64,000 nucleotides of DNA, taken from contig NC_088210.1 in NCBI RefSeq assembly GCF_037126465.1, positions 10,624,011 to 10,688,010 on the forward strand. The letters are read 5' to 3'. Origin of the DNA: Ornithodoros turicata (lineage: Eukaryota > Arthropoda > Arachnida > Ixodida > Argasidae). Both the position numbers and the translations under genes were made by a program. Below are positions 33,671 to 45,388 of this stretch, piece after piece; positions within the stretch are counted from its first letter, which is position 1; each line of letters opens with the position of its first letter. The notes under the pieces were generated by a model that saw only the letters and a list, made by a program, of their open reading frames with translations, was not told where the DNA came from and did no database searches.

Positions 33671-34436
33671 TAATTCGTGGCATCCGGAAAGCGAGAGTTG
33701 AAAATCGGGTTATTTGAATCCCTGTCATAATAAACACACCTACGCTAAACTCTCTGTACCATCGTCTCTCATTTGTTCTTATTCCGATGCTCCTATTCGC
33801 GTTTTTCATGACCTGTAGGTGGCGCACCTAAACTCCAAACATGGCGGACGTATCCAGGTTGTCGCTTAGTTTCGATTTTGAGATTTCTGAACTGCAGTGT
33901 CAATTGTCGATGCGTTGAAGTCGAACTAGCGTTAAACGCTGCTCATATACTTCTGGCAGGCGTAACCGGGTTGTCCAAAGAGAAGGCTATAGTTGTCGCG
34001 TATTATTTTCGAAGTTCCGGCGTGTTTGATCAACCACACTTCGTGAAGGTGAATTTCACGTTTACCGGTTGCGAGGCCGAAATAGCGAGCAGCGAGTGTC
34101 CTGCGCTGCAGGAACGTGAGAGAATTGCAAGCACTGACGACATCTGTGCTGCAGTTCTCTTACAGCTTAACATCTTCTAAGTGTGTAGCGCGTGTACTAA
34201 TGTAGTTTACAAGTTACACGGTAATGTTGCGACATACGTGTGTCACTGGTGCGCATGTTTTTGGGAAACCTTAACGAAACGCCGCATTCTTTCTGCGTTC
34301 TTTCCCAGGTGATTTGACGAGCTGATTCAAATGCAGAGTTACAAAACTGACTTGGTGTACGTTTTCACGCTATCTCTTGCGCTTTCTTACACATAATGGC
34401 TATTCAAGTTTGAAACAAACTTGTTCTGTTTTCCAT
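33671..34436. other. No supported gene; two short frames
   Basis: ATGGCGGAC at 33841 opens a 25-codon frame and an overlapping out-of-frame 100-codon frame runs 33878-34180. The latter has no domain I recognise and there is no clear splice or promoter context. It is recorded as the least repeat-like stretch in this part of the window. Confidence 0.3.
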
Positions 34437-34483
34437 GAAAGAACTGATGTTCTGAGGCGGCAACAACATAGAGGGGATTCATT
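34437..34483 (-). repeat. SINE family A body fragment
   Basis: AAGAACTGATGTTCTGAGGC, then AACAACATAGAGGGGA, matches the linker between heads in 28230-28677. Confidence 0.7.
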
Positions 34484-34543
34484 GTTCTGTTTTGTCTAGA
34501 CAAGTTTTTGCTTCCCTTCCTGTCGTGAGTTGCACAGACGTGT

Positions 34544-34696
34544 CCCAAGCAGCACAATGTACCTAAAGTCGAGTGCAATAGGGCTGGACGGTATGCGTCT
34601 TATCAATGTTCTTTAGTTTCATCAGTCTGTTCAAGGCCTTCCACCTACCCGTCCACCCCTATTGCACTCGACTTTCAGTACATTTTGCTGCTTGGG
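34544..34696. mobile_element. Family E MITE, 153 bases
   Basis: Inverted ends CCCAAGCAGC and long arms (AATGTAC, TCGAGTGCAATAGG, TGGACGG) pair across the element. It has exactly the same length as 39796-39948, in the other orientation. Flanking TA is not preserved here (GT on both sides). Confidence 0.82.
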
Positions 34697-35176
34697 GTGC
34701 TTCAGAAAATAAAAAAAAGGAAAAAGGAAAAAAAAGAAAGAACGTTCATCAGATACGTAGGCAGTACCGCTCCAAGAGCTCTGCCAGACACAGGCACAAG
34801 CATTGCTAATGTAACAGGTTTGCTGATTTTGAGTCGCTCAATCCATTTCTTCCGAGGATGCGTCGAAGTAGGCGATATTGTATGTGTCGAAAGAAGAAAA
34901 CGCGGAAAGACAAACTGGCTATCCCCTCGGCGCGCAGAGTCGCATTGTGACACAGAACAAAACTAGTTTGGTTTAGTTCGCTAGTCGTTGTCTGCAAAAT
35001 GTTTACTTCATCCATGATTTCAACAGCAAAATACGGGTGCAGCTCAGCGATTCATGCGAGAAGCAGCGACTTCTCCGCAAGCGCACGCGGAGTCGGCCGG
35101 GTGTACCTGGTTTGGCTAGTCCCGAGTTTCACCGCTGTGCGGCGTCGATTTGGCGAAAAACGCGAATGGGGTGCGT
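34697..35176. other. No gene seen
   Basis: Unassigned, A/G-rich at 34708-34742. Confidence 0.4.
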
Positions 35177-35184
35177 GAAATAGG

Positions 35185-35530
35185 TAGAGCCTGAAGTTTT
35201 CGGGAAATATTTTTTCCCGCATTCGGGGGGTAAAAACCGGGTAAATAAACATGCGCACTAAATTCATGCAAATTCGGGTGAAAAAACTTCCAGTACGCTA
35301 AATTCGGGGAGAAATCGGACTCAGTTATTCAAACTATCTGTAGCGGTTTGGTACAAACGGTGATGTAACCGCATTTTTCTGCCAAACAAGTAAGTTAGTG
35401 CATTCCTACAGACATCCCAGTGAGGGCAATTTGCCGGGTAAAAATCGGGTTTCACCCTAAAGAGGCAACCTTCAATTCGGGGTGCAAATTCGGGGAAGAA
35501 TCGGGTAAAACCCTAAAACTTCAGGCTCTA
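35185..35530. mobile_element. Non-autonomous hAT-type element, word CGGGTRA, copy 2
   Basis: The ends TAGAGCCTGAAGTTTTCGGG and TAGAGCCTGAAGTTTTAGGG match at 19 of 20. GAAATAGG is duplicated at 35177-35184 and 35531-35538. ATTCGGGGTAAA-type words lie on both sides. Related to 31280-31630 but with a different TIR variant, so the two are separate subfamilies. Confidence 0.92.
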
Positions 35531-35538
35531 GAAATAGG

Positions 35539-37048
35539 TTCCACATGGGGCACCGTTCCTTGAGGGAGAGAAAACGAATTCGCCTCAGTCTCTGCGTGTG
35601 ACGTAATATCGGAAATAGATTATGCGCGCTCAAAAAGTCGTGTATAGCAAATAAACGTCTCGACGTGAGGACGGCGTCGGGGTTGTTTCGAGTGTCCCTT
35701 CTAGTATACGTACGACGCAGCCAGTGTGTGTGTGTGTGTGTGATAAAAAGCCACTCGGTGCCCGAGAGCTTTCTTGACAAACGGCCACTTGTGGTGCGGA
35801 GTGGTTGAGTACACACACGGCTTTCCATGTCGCTCGCACTGATTGGACGGCTATCGTGTCAACAGACGATACTTCTGGCAGCTTGGCACGGCTGCAGAGA
35901 AAACGTCGTTGCCAGTATAGATACAAACGTATGCGTGCGATGGGGGGTCATTGTGTGCCATGAGGGTCAGAACGATGTTGTGGCGCGCAAATATATATAT
36001 ATATATATAGATACTCATTGAACGATGCGACAGCACCAGAGGACACGTGTTTCGCCGTGTTTGCGGCTCGTCGGCCCTGGGTAGCTGCGCATCGTTCGGG
36101 ATTGGCAAACCAGGGGTCACTCAGCGAGCGATATACACCTGGGAGGGTATATATAAATATATATATACATAGACGAGCATATCATAAAAGTGTATGCCAG
36201 CGCGGTGTAAAGTTACGAGTGTAAGCATGAACACGAAGAGGTAACAAGGTGTATGTACGAAAGAGTCTGATTTTTCCTTTTTGAACATCGGTGAGAACTG
36301 TACAATATTCTAGTCAATGAATCGATATTAGTTCTGCTTTGAATCAAGAAACGTTTCCCTGCATTTCGAAGCACGTCTGGATATTCGTCGTGTTATGTTC
36401 AAGGAGGTACCCTATAGGATGGCTTTTTTGTTTTTGTTTTCATTTTTTTTTCCACGGAACTATTTTTCCCGTGTTTCGCGTGCCCCCACAGTAATTACCC
36501 TTATAGTTGCCAGAAATTTTTCCATGGGATAGACGTAACGCGACGGAAATCCTGAACTATTGTAGTTTTACTCAGTACTGTATCCTCACCCAGACTTCCC
36601 GCTAGATAATCGCGCTAATTTATTCAGAGCTCCACCGTACAATCCCTATAGTACCAGAAGGTAGCAATCTACTTTTCTGACGCTCTTCTTGCAGTATGAA
36701 CTGATATACGATCGACCCCTGAAGGGGGTCACAAGTGGCTCCAATATCTTCCCGTTCGAGGCAATTCTGCCGAAAACGGGAAATATGTACATGTAAAAAA
36801 AAAGAAAAAAAAGAAAGAAATTATTGTGTAGAGGCATAAATTAATCGCTCATTGACTTGTTCCGCACGGACTTGAAAGCGACACGAAATGGTAATGCTAT
36901 AAATATAACTAATAACACCCAGTTGCATTCAAAATACTCGTCACATAATACAGTGCAGGGCCGCCTAAGTCGAACGGCCTGTGGGCTCGGCACGGCAGAC
37001 AGACAGCGAAGAACAGTAATCGAATGAATGTAATTACACAAAATAAGA
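35539..37048. other. No gene seen
   Basis: Unassigned. (GT)n at 35725-35741, (TA)n at 35991-36010 and 36150-36168. The segment 36955-37010 (CCGCCTAAGTCGAACGGCCT) resembles 37110-37140, a partial repeat of the next feature. Confidence 0.4.
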
Positions 37049-37330
37049 GTAATATAATAATAATAATTTTATTGCAACCGAGAATACAAAATACGCAAAC
37101 AACTGGCCTACCTAAGCCAAACGGCTTGTCGGCTTAGAGTCAGTCAGTGCACGGAACCATCTCAGCAGAACATCAAACATCATTCCCGGGGTGGGGGAAT
37201 CTACTATATATTTCGGCAGGAAAGGACGGCTTGCTATTCCTTGTTAAATAATTCCTTAGTGCGTATTCCTGGGGTAGTTAAGAGTAAGGCGATGGGGGGT
37301 CAGAGGTCTTTCGCTGTCTCACACACCCAT
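37049..37330 (-). repeat. Non-LTR retrotransposon 3' end with ATT tail
   Basis: AATAATAATAATTTTATTGC at 37050-37074 reads on the minus strand as a 3' end with an ATT tail. The adjoining CTAAGCCAAACGGCTTGTCG recurs in part at 36960. No coding frame. Confidence 0.5.
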
Positions 37331-38456
37331 ACCCACATCATACCCATAGACCATCAAAACCTCACAGTACACATGTGTACACAGTTAACAATAAGTACAC
37401 ACTTAATAATAATAATAATAATAGCACAATATTCTGACTTTCTACACACCCTTTTTTTTGCTTGTGTAACTATCCAATTGGCCCCTATCCCATAATATAG
37501 CATTCAGAGTAGACCCTTCGATTTGGGTGTCACAAGAACTAGCACGTTGTTGTGTAGGCCGTTTCCAGAACCGCTTTAGCCTATATCGTCAATGATGCGT
37601 TCAAGATTCGAATATATATATATCTATCCGCATTCTCTTCACTCCAACTGTAAAATTGTTACGACTCGAACATAGCCCCTCTAGCTCTGAGAAAAGGCTA
37701 ACCAGATCGCAATTCGCGCAATGGAACGCATAAGGGGCTGCGACGCAAATATTTATGGCCTTTTTCGCGAGTGTTGTGTCCCCGTCTGACGCGTAAAACG
37801 GGCCAAGAATTTGGGCGAACGGCCAAAAAGGCTTTTGAAACGCCGAGCTCCTTCTTCTCGGACCTTTGTGTATGTGTGTGTGTGTGATGCCGTTTTGCAC
37901 AAAACCGCCGACAAAACGAAGAACACGGGTAGAAAAAAAAAAAAAAGAGGCTCGTGAAAGTTTACGATGTCGTTGAGCCGTTTTTCCGGCCATTCGTTAT
38001 ACGGCTCGTAAAAAAACATGCACGCCAGGCTAATGGCCGCAGTGGCGGACTATGCAGTTAACGATGAGGGGAGGAGGAGGAGGAGGAGGGAGGGGTGTTG
38101 TGTACAGCACGTGCTGCTTTCGAGGTCTTTGAGGTTCTCCTTTGTCTCAGGAATTTGGCAACGTTGCGGACCAAGTGCCCGGAGGGGCACGCAGAGATAA
38201 CAAACTGCCTAGAAGATTAGTTGGCGCTGAAATTTGGACGCTGGCATATTTACACGACGGAGGCCGAGCTTTTTTTTTTTGTCCGCGACAGGTATGGCGA
38301 CGAAACAGCCCAAATAAAGTTGTTGTTCCCCCCCCCCCCGGTTGAATGAACGTTATGCAAGTCTGTCAGCTGTCTGCGCAGCTTCCCTCTCCGCCCTGTT
38401 GCTCGTGGAGTGGGTCTCATTGGCCCCTCTCCCAATAATAGGCCCCTCTCCCTGCC
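37331..38456. other. No gene seen
   Basis: Unassigned. AAT run at 37405-37423, CA/TG runs at 37869-37886, GAGG run near 38068-38092, C10 at 38330-38340. The C-terminal part 38380-38455 resembles 30640-30700. Confidence 0.4.
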
Positions 38457-38458
38457 TA

Positions 38459-38745
38459 TAGGGTTTATTCACTGACGTCACCTCGCCGCCATACTGTAGG
38501 TCCCTCGGAGTTACGTTCCCGCATTCGTTCGCTGCCATATGCTTTTTGGATGACTACTAACGTCGAAAACATGGAAATTGTTTGGATACGCTACAAATCA
38601 CACACCACAATGACTTTGAAACACCAAATATACGGAGAGTACGATATGAGTAGCGGCTTGGATGGGACCTATACAATATGGCGGCCGCCTGCCTGCAAGC
38701 GACAGTGGCGGTCTCCTGCGGATGACGTCATGTGAATAAACCCTA
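38459..38745. mobile_element. TA-flanked MITE, TAGGGTTTATTCAC ends
   Basis: Inverted ends TAGGGTTTATTCAC are identical for 14 bases, each followed by a TGACGTCA-like site (CTGACGTCAC, ATGACGTCAT). TA lies at 38457-38458 and 38746-38747. A one-ended relative is at 13561-13752. Non-coding. Confidence 0.82.
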
Positions 38746-38837
38746 TAAGATTCGACGATTCGCAGATCCGGTTGGCCCATCCCTAGGATGAACTGTCTCA
38801 AGCCCACTCTTTACCCTGGATTTCACTTCCAAGTGCG

Positions 38838-38838
38838 A

Positions 38839-38875
<37 letters not shown>
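38838..38875. repeat. CT microsatellite
   Basis: About 18 CT units with one TTTC interruption. Confidence 0.9.
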
Positions 38876-39485
38876 GAGAAACAACCTATTGTAAATGAAA
38901 CTATATTACGTCCTCAGACCACAGAAACCATGGCACCATGTAAAACGTCACGCGTACGTCATTCTGAACATGTCGTGTTCCTCGTCTTTCCACGGTTTCC
39001 CCAGTTTTTTTTTTTTTTTCGAAATTCGGAACCGGTTCGCGCAGGGAACAAAGCCCGTTCTCGAGAAGAACATCCGTCGGTGTTTATCCGGTGTAGAAGC
39101 TTTTGAATGACTGCACCAAACTTAATATGCGAATTCGTGGTTGCTGTATAGTTACAGGCGCGTATGTCGTCGGCACAAGTTTCGCGTCAGTGGAGATTTG
39201 TACGTACATTCAGACCTGCCCACTGGAGTAACTCCATTACGTCCATAACTATAGTAAAATTAACCCTGCAAACGGAACGCGGCGAAGAGTTCCGAAGCAA
39301 AGTTGTCTGGAACGTGCCACGCTCTATGAAATGGCGTCGCAATTGTTCCGTCGGCCGGGAAAGTGCTGTTACCGAACTCCTTCCGAGTTTACCGTGAAGT
39401 CTCTTCACAGTGTGTCAGTTAGGTTTTGTATAAACTTCATAGTGTGCTAAAAGCTTGAGTTTGGACACAAACAGAACATTTGGTA
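38876..39485. other. No gene seen
   Basis: Unassigned. Complementary frames at 39164-39408 have no domain. Confidence 0.4.
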
Positions 39486-39487
39486 TA

Positions 39488-40182
39488 CAGTGAACCCTCG
39501 TTAATATGACCACCACCGTTCCCACAGATTTTCGTCATAAAGCGAATTGTCATACTAACGAGAAACGCACAATCCGCTGACCTCAGGGACCGCTTCGTTC
39601 CGGCCATTCTTAGGTGCACAACAGCAGCAGCACAGTGTGACCTGGTGTCGTGGTCACTGCTGTTTTAAGCACTACAGTGCTTTGGCAGTCCGAAAAGTGC
39701 TATGAGTAATTCCGAGGTCAACAAAATCAGGAGTCATCCCAAACCTTGGCGCCCTACTTCAACACTTGTCACCCTCTGCCTGAGGTACGTGTGTACCCAA
39801 GCAGCAAAATGTACTGAAAGTCGGGTGCAATAGGGGTGGACGGGTAGGTGGAAGGCCTTGAACAGACTCGTGAAACTAAGGAACATCGATAAGACACATA
39901 CCGTCCACCCCTATTGCACTCGACTTTCAGTACATTGTGCTGCTTGGGTAGCCTCTCCCTGGGGCTACTGTGCGGGTTATGCGACGTGGTCATAATAACG
40001 AGAAGATAATACCCGTGTTTGACACTACTTGTGACAAAAAGCTCAGTCATAGTCGGATAAGTCATAAGTGGGTTGTCATACTAACGAGTTGGATTTACAT
40101 GGCGGCGGAACGGTTCCCAAGAAAAACGGTCATAAAGTGAGCATGTCATATTATCGGGGGTCATATTAACGAGGGTTCACTG
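39488..40182. mobile_element. pogo/Tigger-like MITE containing a nested MITE
   Basis: The ends are identical inverted for 24 bases from CAGTGAACCCTCGTTAATAT, with TA at 39486-39487 and 40183-40184. Internal GTCATAATAACGAG and GTCATACTAACGAG words lie near both ends. Without the nested 153-base element it is about 540 bases and shares structure with 50631-51261. No transposase frame remains. Confidence 0.9.
39796..39948. mobile_element. Family E MITE nested in the pogo-like element
   Basis: Inverted ends CCCAAGCAGC and arms reaching GGGGTGGACGG on both sides. TA flanks at 39794-39795 and 39949-39950. Identical length to 34544-34696. Confidence 0.9.
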
Positions 40183-40184
40183 TA

Positions 40185-41069
40185 CATAAAAGAATAATTA
40201 CCTCGTACACGCAGAATTCGCGGACGTTTCGTCGTAAACTTTCAACGCTTTTGCACGGCGACTGTAACACACGCAATAATGGGGAGCTTCGTGTCGTGCT
40301 GTGAATGAGATATTGAAACGATTTTATCGGTTTCCTATGTATATGTCTCAGTGCGACGTTTCAGCTATCTCAGAATGAGAGCTCATGCCATGAGGGCCAT
40401 TTTTTTTCTTTTACCAATCGATCGATCGAGAGCTGATGAAACTACGAGGAGGTGAAACAAATGTGCCTCCTCCGCGGGAAATAGTTATATAGGTGATTAA
40501 GAGAAAATTAAGAGAAAAATAAGAGAAAATATTAAGAGAAAAATGAAGAGAAAATATATGATAAACAGAAAAATATTGGTAAATCATACAAAAAAAGAAG
40601 AAGAAAAATCGTGGCCCTATTAAATGCCTCGCTAGCGCATCAGCGACGAAGCGTAATAGAGCCATCTGTTCGACATGTATTTTTTGTCCGTACCAGTAAT
40701 TGTTCCCCACCTGTTACGTCCGGTGTATGTGCTGGAAAGGGCGAGTCGTCGGAGCGGAAACTCGTTGAACGGAATTTTCACGGATAGGAATACATATAGG
40801 AAGAATAACCGGTGTGGCGTACAATAACCCGATGGCTCTTTTGTGTGTGTGTGTGACCAGTTTATTCGCTTTCTCCCTTTTGCCACTTTCCCGCTTCGCT
40901 GCATCCGAGGTATAAGAGAAGCGGAAAATAGGGTTACCATTTCTTGATGACGACTGACGATGCCATTTAGTTCCACGGCCTCAACTTTTCAGGAGTCGGA
41001 CACACGTTGGCACATGTCCGCGTTGGTTGGCGTCGTGTTGTTACCGAGCGACCTGTCAGCCTGTGCGTC
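40185..41069. other. No gene seen
   Basis: Unassigned. AAGAGAAAAT words at 40497-40560 form a short degenerate tandem. Confidence 0.4.
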
Positions 41070-41215
41070 CCGGGCCGACTTCACGGGGGAGCTGTGCCAA
41101 CATTCGCCTTACAGCGTTCGAGGAAAACACAGCGTGACATCCAGACAGCAGAGCCAGTGCCGGGATTTGAACGCGGGTTATCCTTGAGTGTCGAAGGCGA
41201 TCATCTTAGTTATGT
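41070..41215 (-). repeat. SINE family B partial copy
   Basis: CGGGCCGACTTCACGGGGG, CAGACAGCAGAGCCAGTGCC and a damaged B-box (GATTTGAACGCGG). It lacks the tail. Confidence 0.7.
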
Positions 41216-41639
41216 AGGGGGCTTCTAAATGTCGCGAAATTCTGGATGCTAAAGTTGGTGGCTTTACTTCTTCGTAATTCTGAGATTGCAGGAACAGCAT
41301 TTGGTAGAAGCAGGATCGTACATGCTGTTCAGAATATTTTATTTAACATAATTATCTAAGTACACAAGTTACTTCTCAAGTTACACTTTGCTTGTAAGTA
41401 ACACCATAACAACGTAGATGTTCTGCGTGTGAACTATCGTTACAAGAGTGTCACACTGCTAAAAGTATGCTTGCAGTAAAGTAAAGTACATGCTTGCGCT
41501 GGAAAGCATAGTTCAAATGCTTACTAGCGACGCGTACAATAACCTATGAAAACTATATGAGTTCGAGATTGCAGCATAATTTTCCGAGTGTCGGTTCTTG
41601 TACGATATTTTCGCGCGTCCAAAGGGGGCTTGTGAACGT
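41216..41639. other. No gene seen
   Basis: Unassigned. Confidence 0.4.
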
Positions 41640-41785
41640 GCCACTTCTAGAGATAATGATTACTATTATCTCTATACTACATGTATTACTATACTATCTA
41701 TTCGTGGCTTTACGCCGCGAGACAGCTGTGATCACGAGCGACGCCGCAGTGGTCGCTCTGTGGATTCATTTGGCCCGACTGGGGT
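41640..41785 (-). repeat. SINE family C body fragment
   Basis: GACAGCTGTGATCACGAGCG matches 32530-32560, followed by GGTTATTTAAGAG. An AT-rich TACTATTA-type tail lies at 41658-41700. No tRNA head. Confidence 0.6.
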
Positions 41786-42409
41786 TATTTAAGAGGGCAT
41801 ACCAGTCTACGAGCATCTCCGATTCACGATTTTCCAAACACTAGATGGCGTCACGTTCGCCGTGCCTTGTGGCGACACAGACTGACAAGGTTCACTGGGG
41901 TTTCAGTAGGTGTATATGTGTACTCATATTTCATGTTCTTTTTATAAAAACGGAAAGTGGCAGACATATCAGTGAGGTGTCTATCGATTCTCGAAATATT
42001 TCCACATTATAAGACGCTGAAATATTCTCACAGGGCTTTAGAAATGTAATAAAAACCTGTTCAAAGAGGGGGATGAGAAAAAAAACGTGTATTTTTTCAC
42101 TTTCTTGACGTCGCTGGAAAACACATACGGCATATTTCAGAATTCTTTCTGAGTTATTTAATTCATCTTGGCTTCCTCTTTACGATGAAACCACCCGCAT
42201 TAAAATCTGCGCGGTGGTTACCGAGAAAAAGCATACAATATGTTCCATAGGAAATACATTGGGACGGAGAGAGCCTGGGTATGCCCTCTTAACGTGCACC
42301 GAAATTTAACGCGCTATTCAACCTCCCTCCCTCCCTCGCGGAGGACTGCGTGTCTAAGCGGCTTGTACAACCCGCATCAGAGTTAACTTGAACGCCATTC
42401 CGGCCCCCT
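41786..42409. other. No gene seen
   Basis: Unassigned. Confidence 0.4.
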
Positions 42410-42657
42410 GGTGGTGCTTCGGGGAAATAACGTCGGAGGGTGTTTTGGTCGTCTGTTTTTTTTTGTCATCTGCTTTGGTCATCCGGCAGCCTTTCAAGAC
42501 GAGTGTCGGCACAGTTCCCCCTGAAGTCGGCCCAGGACGCATACTAACCCCCCTGTTCCCCATTTCTTCCTGCTGTCCCCTCTCCATCTAACCACGTCTG
42601 TACGCTACTCGTAGTCACAGTTGCTTCGCCGCGCTAACACGGAATTTAAAATAAATA
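42410..42657 (+). repeat. SINE family B, plus-strand copy without head
   Basis: GTGTCGGCACAGTTCCCC, AAGTCGGCCCAGGACGC, then CAGTTGCTTCGCCGCGCTAA, CACGG and an A-rich AAATAAATAAAT tail. The tRNA head is missing or replaced at the left end. Confidence 0.75.
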
Positions 42658-43771
42658 AATAATTACGAGCCAGAGTAACGGGCTTCCACATCAGTTTCTT
42701 CCTCAGAACGGGGAATATCGCTACGCCATCTTCGCTGACACGGTTTTGCGCTGTTTCAACTGACTTCGGCGAGATAACGTTATCGGTGTATCAAATACCG
42801 CATGGCATTCAGCGTTGTGGAGACTTCCTCGGGGCCGCAACAAAGCCGAGACGCTTAACACTCGGGCACGCTGATGGCTTTACATCGTTTATGATAAAGA
42901 AAATTGCGGCTAAATAAGTAGCTGGTATGCGTAGACGTCCACAGCCTGAGGGAACGGAAAGCCGCCGTGTGCTTTGCGACCGGTTTTCTCTGACGTTTAC
43001 CTTGCTCGAGTGTCTGGGAGTTTCGCGCTCACTAATGGCAAAACTGGGTGTAAAATGATGGGTGTTTTTCTTGTGTGTTTGTGTGTGTGTGTTTTCGCCA
43101 CAAAGGTCACGTGAGTGTCGTCAAAATCCACGTTGCAAAATACACTGTAAATAAATGTTATCTGACTATAAAATACACAGTCGCGCGCGAGAAACTGCCA
43201 ACAGTGAACTTGGACTAATATGGGCAATGAAATGCAAACACCGAACTTGGACTAGCCCAACAATAAACTCACCACAACGTTCTGTTCCGACGTGTCCATC
43301 CTGCTAAACCTAATGGCCACTAAAACGACTTGGATAGACGTCGTAAACCCGCGAATTTAAGTGGTTATATATATAGTGATGCCGTGTTTAAATTCAGACG
43401 CGGCGTATAATCTTACGAACAAACTAACGTTTCCTTGCTTCGAGAACGTGATTTTCGCGATCGGGGATTTCGCAACCGGTAATATCGAGGTCCTCCCCTG
43501 TCTGAGACGTTCCACGGGTTTTCGGGCAGGTTTTGCGGATGGATCACAGTTCCCCGCGAAGCTGGCTCGGGACTTGTTACTTAATAGCGAATTCAGCTGG
43601 TCGTCTTCGTGCAGCAAAGGTTGCACTGGCTCGAGTGTAGATATCACGTGACCGCTGCAACCCAACGTGCGTTGTGTTCCACCGGTCCTTCCGTTCGCTG
43701 TTCGCTCGTTTCTATAGGCTGAACCCACACCGGTGCACTACACTACACTGCACTAGAACGACCAGCTGAAT
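42658..43771. other. No gene seen
   Basis: Unassigned. Opposing frames at 43357-43728 mirror each other and lack domains. Confidence 0.4.
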
Positions 43772-44655
43772 TGACCACTACCCGAGAAACCTCATCATGA
43801 CGTTGGTACACAGACTGAAACAAATTAAATTGGAAGAGGAGTGTTGGGTTCCACGAATGGGCACGTGTTCTCTGCCTCCTATTCAAAGAAAAGTAGGACC
43901 GAAGGTCGCCTCCTTTTCAGAGACCATCGTAATCCCCTCAAGACCGTGGCTTTCAGGCACAGGGGTGACACAAACCCGCCATTGTTGTAACTACCCTCAA
44001 GCGGGTGCTTTTGGCAAAACTGCCATCTTGTCCTGGTCGCACGTCATAGAAAACGTCATTTTGAGGTCATGTGACTTTGTTTACATGTCGTTTTGCCGTT
44101 TACCGACATATTTTCACCGTCTTAACACCAAGAGATGGCCGTATTTTGCCAGCGTAAACTATGCAGTGCTTCCGCAACATGGTAGCTCATTTCACCTTAG
44201 TTTAAGTACATCGCATCAGCTCGGTAAGTCTTAACGCGCGGTCGTCATCACATCTTTGGAAGTTGTCAACAATACGAGGCTTTATGTGTAAAACTGCGCG
44301 TTTTACTGCGAAATTATCGGATAAAAATAATTCCCGTGATCGAAAAACATCCAAAACGTCGTCCAGAAACAACAACCGCATTGTTTACAAACGGTTTGGC
44401 CGCCGATCACGGGCGCCGCCATCTTTAAGGTCACGTGTGTCTTGATGTTTGCTGTGACGTACGACCAGGACCTGCCCCGGATGCATTGCGTTCGCCCAGC
44501 ACGCTTTCGTCTACGGAGCAATACATTGGATGCCACCCCTGTGCTTTCAGGCGCGACCTTGTTCGCCCCCTAGCTTCGAGTTTTATTGAACTCTACCAAA
44601 ATTGGTGGCGCTGTCGAACACTATGACGTCATTTATTTACAAACAGGGAGAAGTC
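43772..44655 (+). mobile_element. Family D element interrupted by a hAT-type element
   Basis: The left part GACCACTACCCGAGAAACCT to AAGACCGTGG and right part CGCGACCTTGTTCGCCCCCT to GGGAGAAGTCT together match 33380-33670. Subtracting the insertion and one duplication copy leaves 290 bases. Confidence 0.85.
43958..44543. mobile_element. Non-autonomous hAT-type element nested in family D
   Basis: The ends CACAGGGGTGACA and CACAGGGGTGGCA match at 12 of 13. CTTTCAGG is duplicated exactly at 43950-43957 and 44544-44551. The interior has no transposase domain. Its left half is homologous, inverted, to 51275-51560. Confidence 0.92.
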
Positions 44656-44694
44656 TATTCGCTATATACAACCGTCTTCCACATCGCCCCGGTT

Positions 44695-44770
44695 TCATTT
44701 CTCCTTTCCATTTTTCCACACCGCTCGTAGCAACATTTGGCTAGCGGCGCTGACACGGAATAGGAAAGAA
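44695..44770 (+). repeat. SINE family B tail fragment
   Basis: CACCGCTCGTAGCAACATTT, then GGCGCTGACACGGAATAGG: a diverged family B 3' end. Confidence 0.6.
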
Positions 44771-45015
44771 AAAGATACACATGTAGATTAATTAAGAGAG
44801 AGATAAGTTGATTGAGAGATACATAGGGGTAGATACACAGAGGGATACGCGATGAATATACATAGAAAGAAAAAGAGAGAGAGATTGAGACTGATAGATA
44901 GGTAGAAAGAGGAGAGAGAGACGGAATGCGTTTAGCGCTTCCCGAATAGAGCTTACGTGCCGACCAGCTTCTGAAGAAATTTTTTCGAACCTACCGATCA
45001 AATAGCGTGACCATA
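44771..45015. repeat. GA-rich tract
   Basis: Degenerate AGAGAGAT/GATAGATAG words over about 44795-44925, no gene. Confidence 0.6.
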
Positions 45016-45126
45016 ACAACAACAACAGCAACAACTTTATTATGAGATGATGAATGGGGAATTCCATTGCCAAGGGCGATAGTCTACTGCATTGCTTGTG
45101 GTGATGATGTGGGGAATTAAATAATG
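45016..45126 (-). repeat. Family F repeat, left part, split by copia
   Basis: AACAACAACAACAGCAACAA, CTTTATTATGAG, CCAAGGGCGATAGTCTACTG aligns to 32285-32390. It ends in TAATG at the left LTR and resumes after the right LTR at 49840. Confidence 0.75.
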
Positions 45127-45339
45127 TGTTAGCGCTGCGCAGGTATGAGTAGACAGAGACCACAGCAAGAGTCGAACAAGGAACGACTTTACTCGTGAAG
45201 GAAAAGGGAAAAAGTAAAGGAACAGCGTGTTACGCGAGACACGCAGTGTGCGCAAGATGAAAGTGAACAAACACGTGAGCATACGTCAGACGAACACGAA
45301 AACGAAACTAGACAACACATTGTGTAAATATATCTAACA
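45127..45339 (-). repeat. 3' LTR of copia element
   Basis: 213 bases, TGTTAG...CTAACA, offset exactly 4500 bases from the 5' LTR and identical to it on reading. On the element strand it begins TGTTAGATATATTTAC, holding a TATA-like stretch close to the start. Confidence 0.97.
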
Positions 45340-45348
45340 CCCTCCCTC
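45340..45348 (-). other. Polypurine tract of copia element
   Basis: GAGGGAGGG on the element strand, directly abutting the 3' LTR. This is where plus-strand DNA synthesis is primed. Confidence 0.9.
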
Positions 45349-45388
45349 AATGTGTCGTCGCAAAAACCCTTGTCGATGGTATCGGAGT

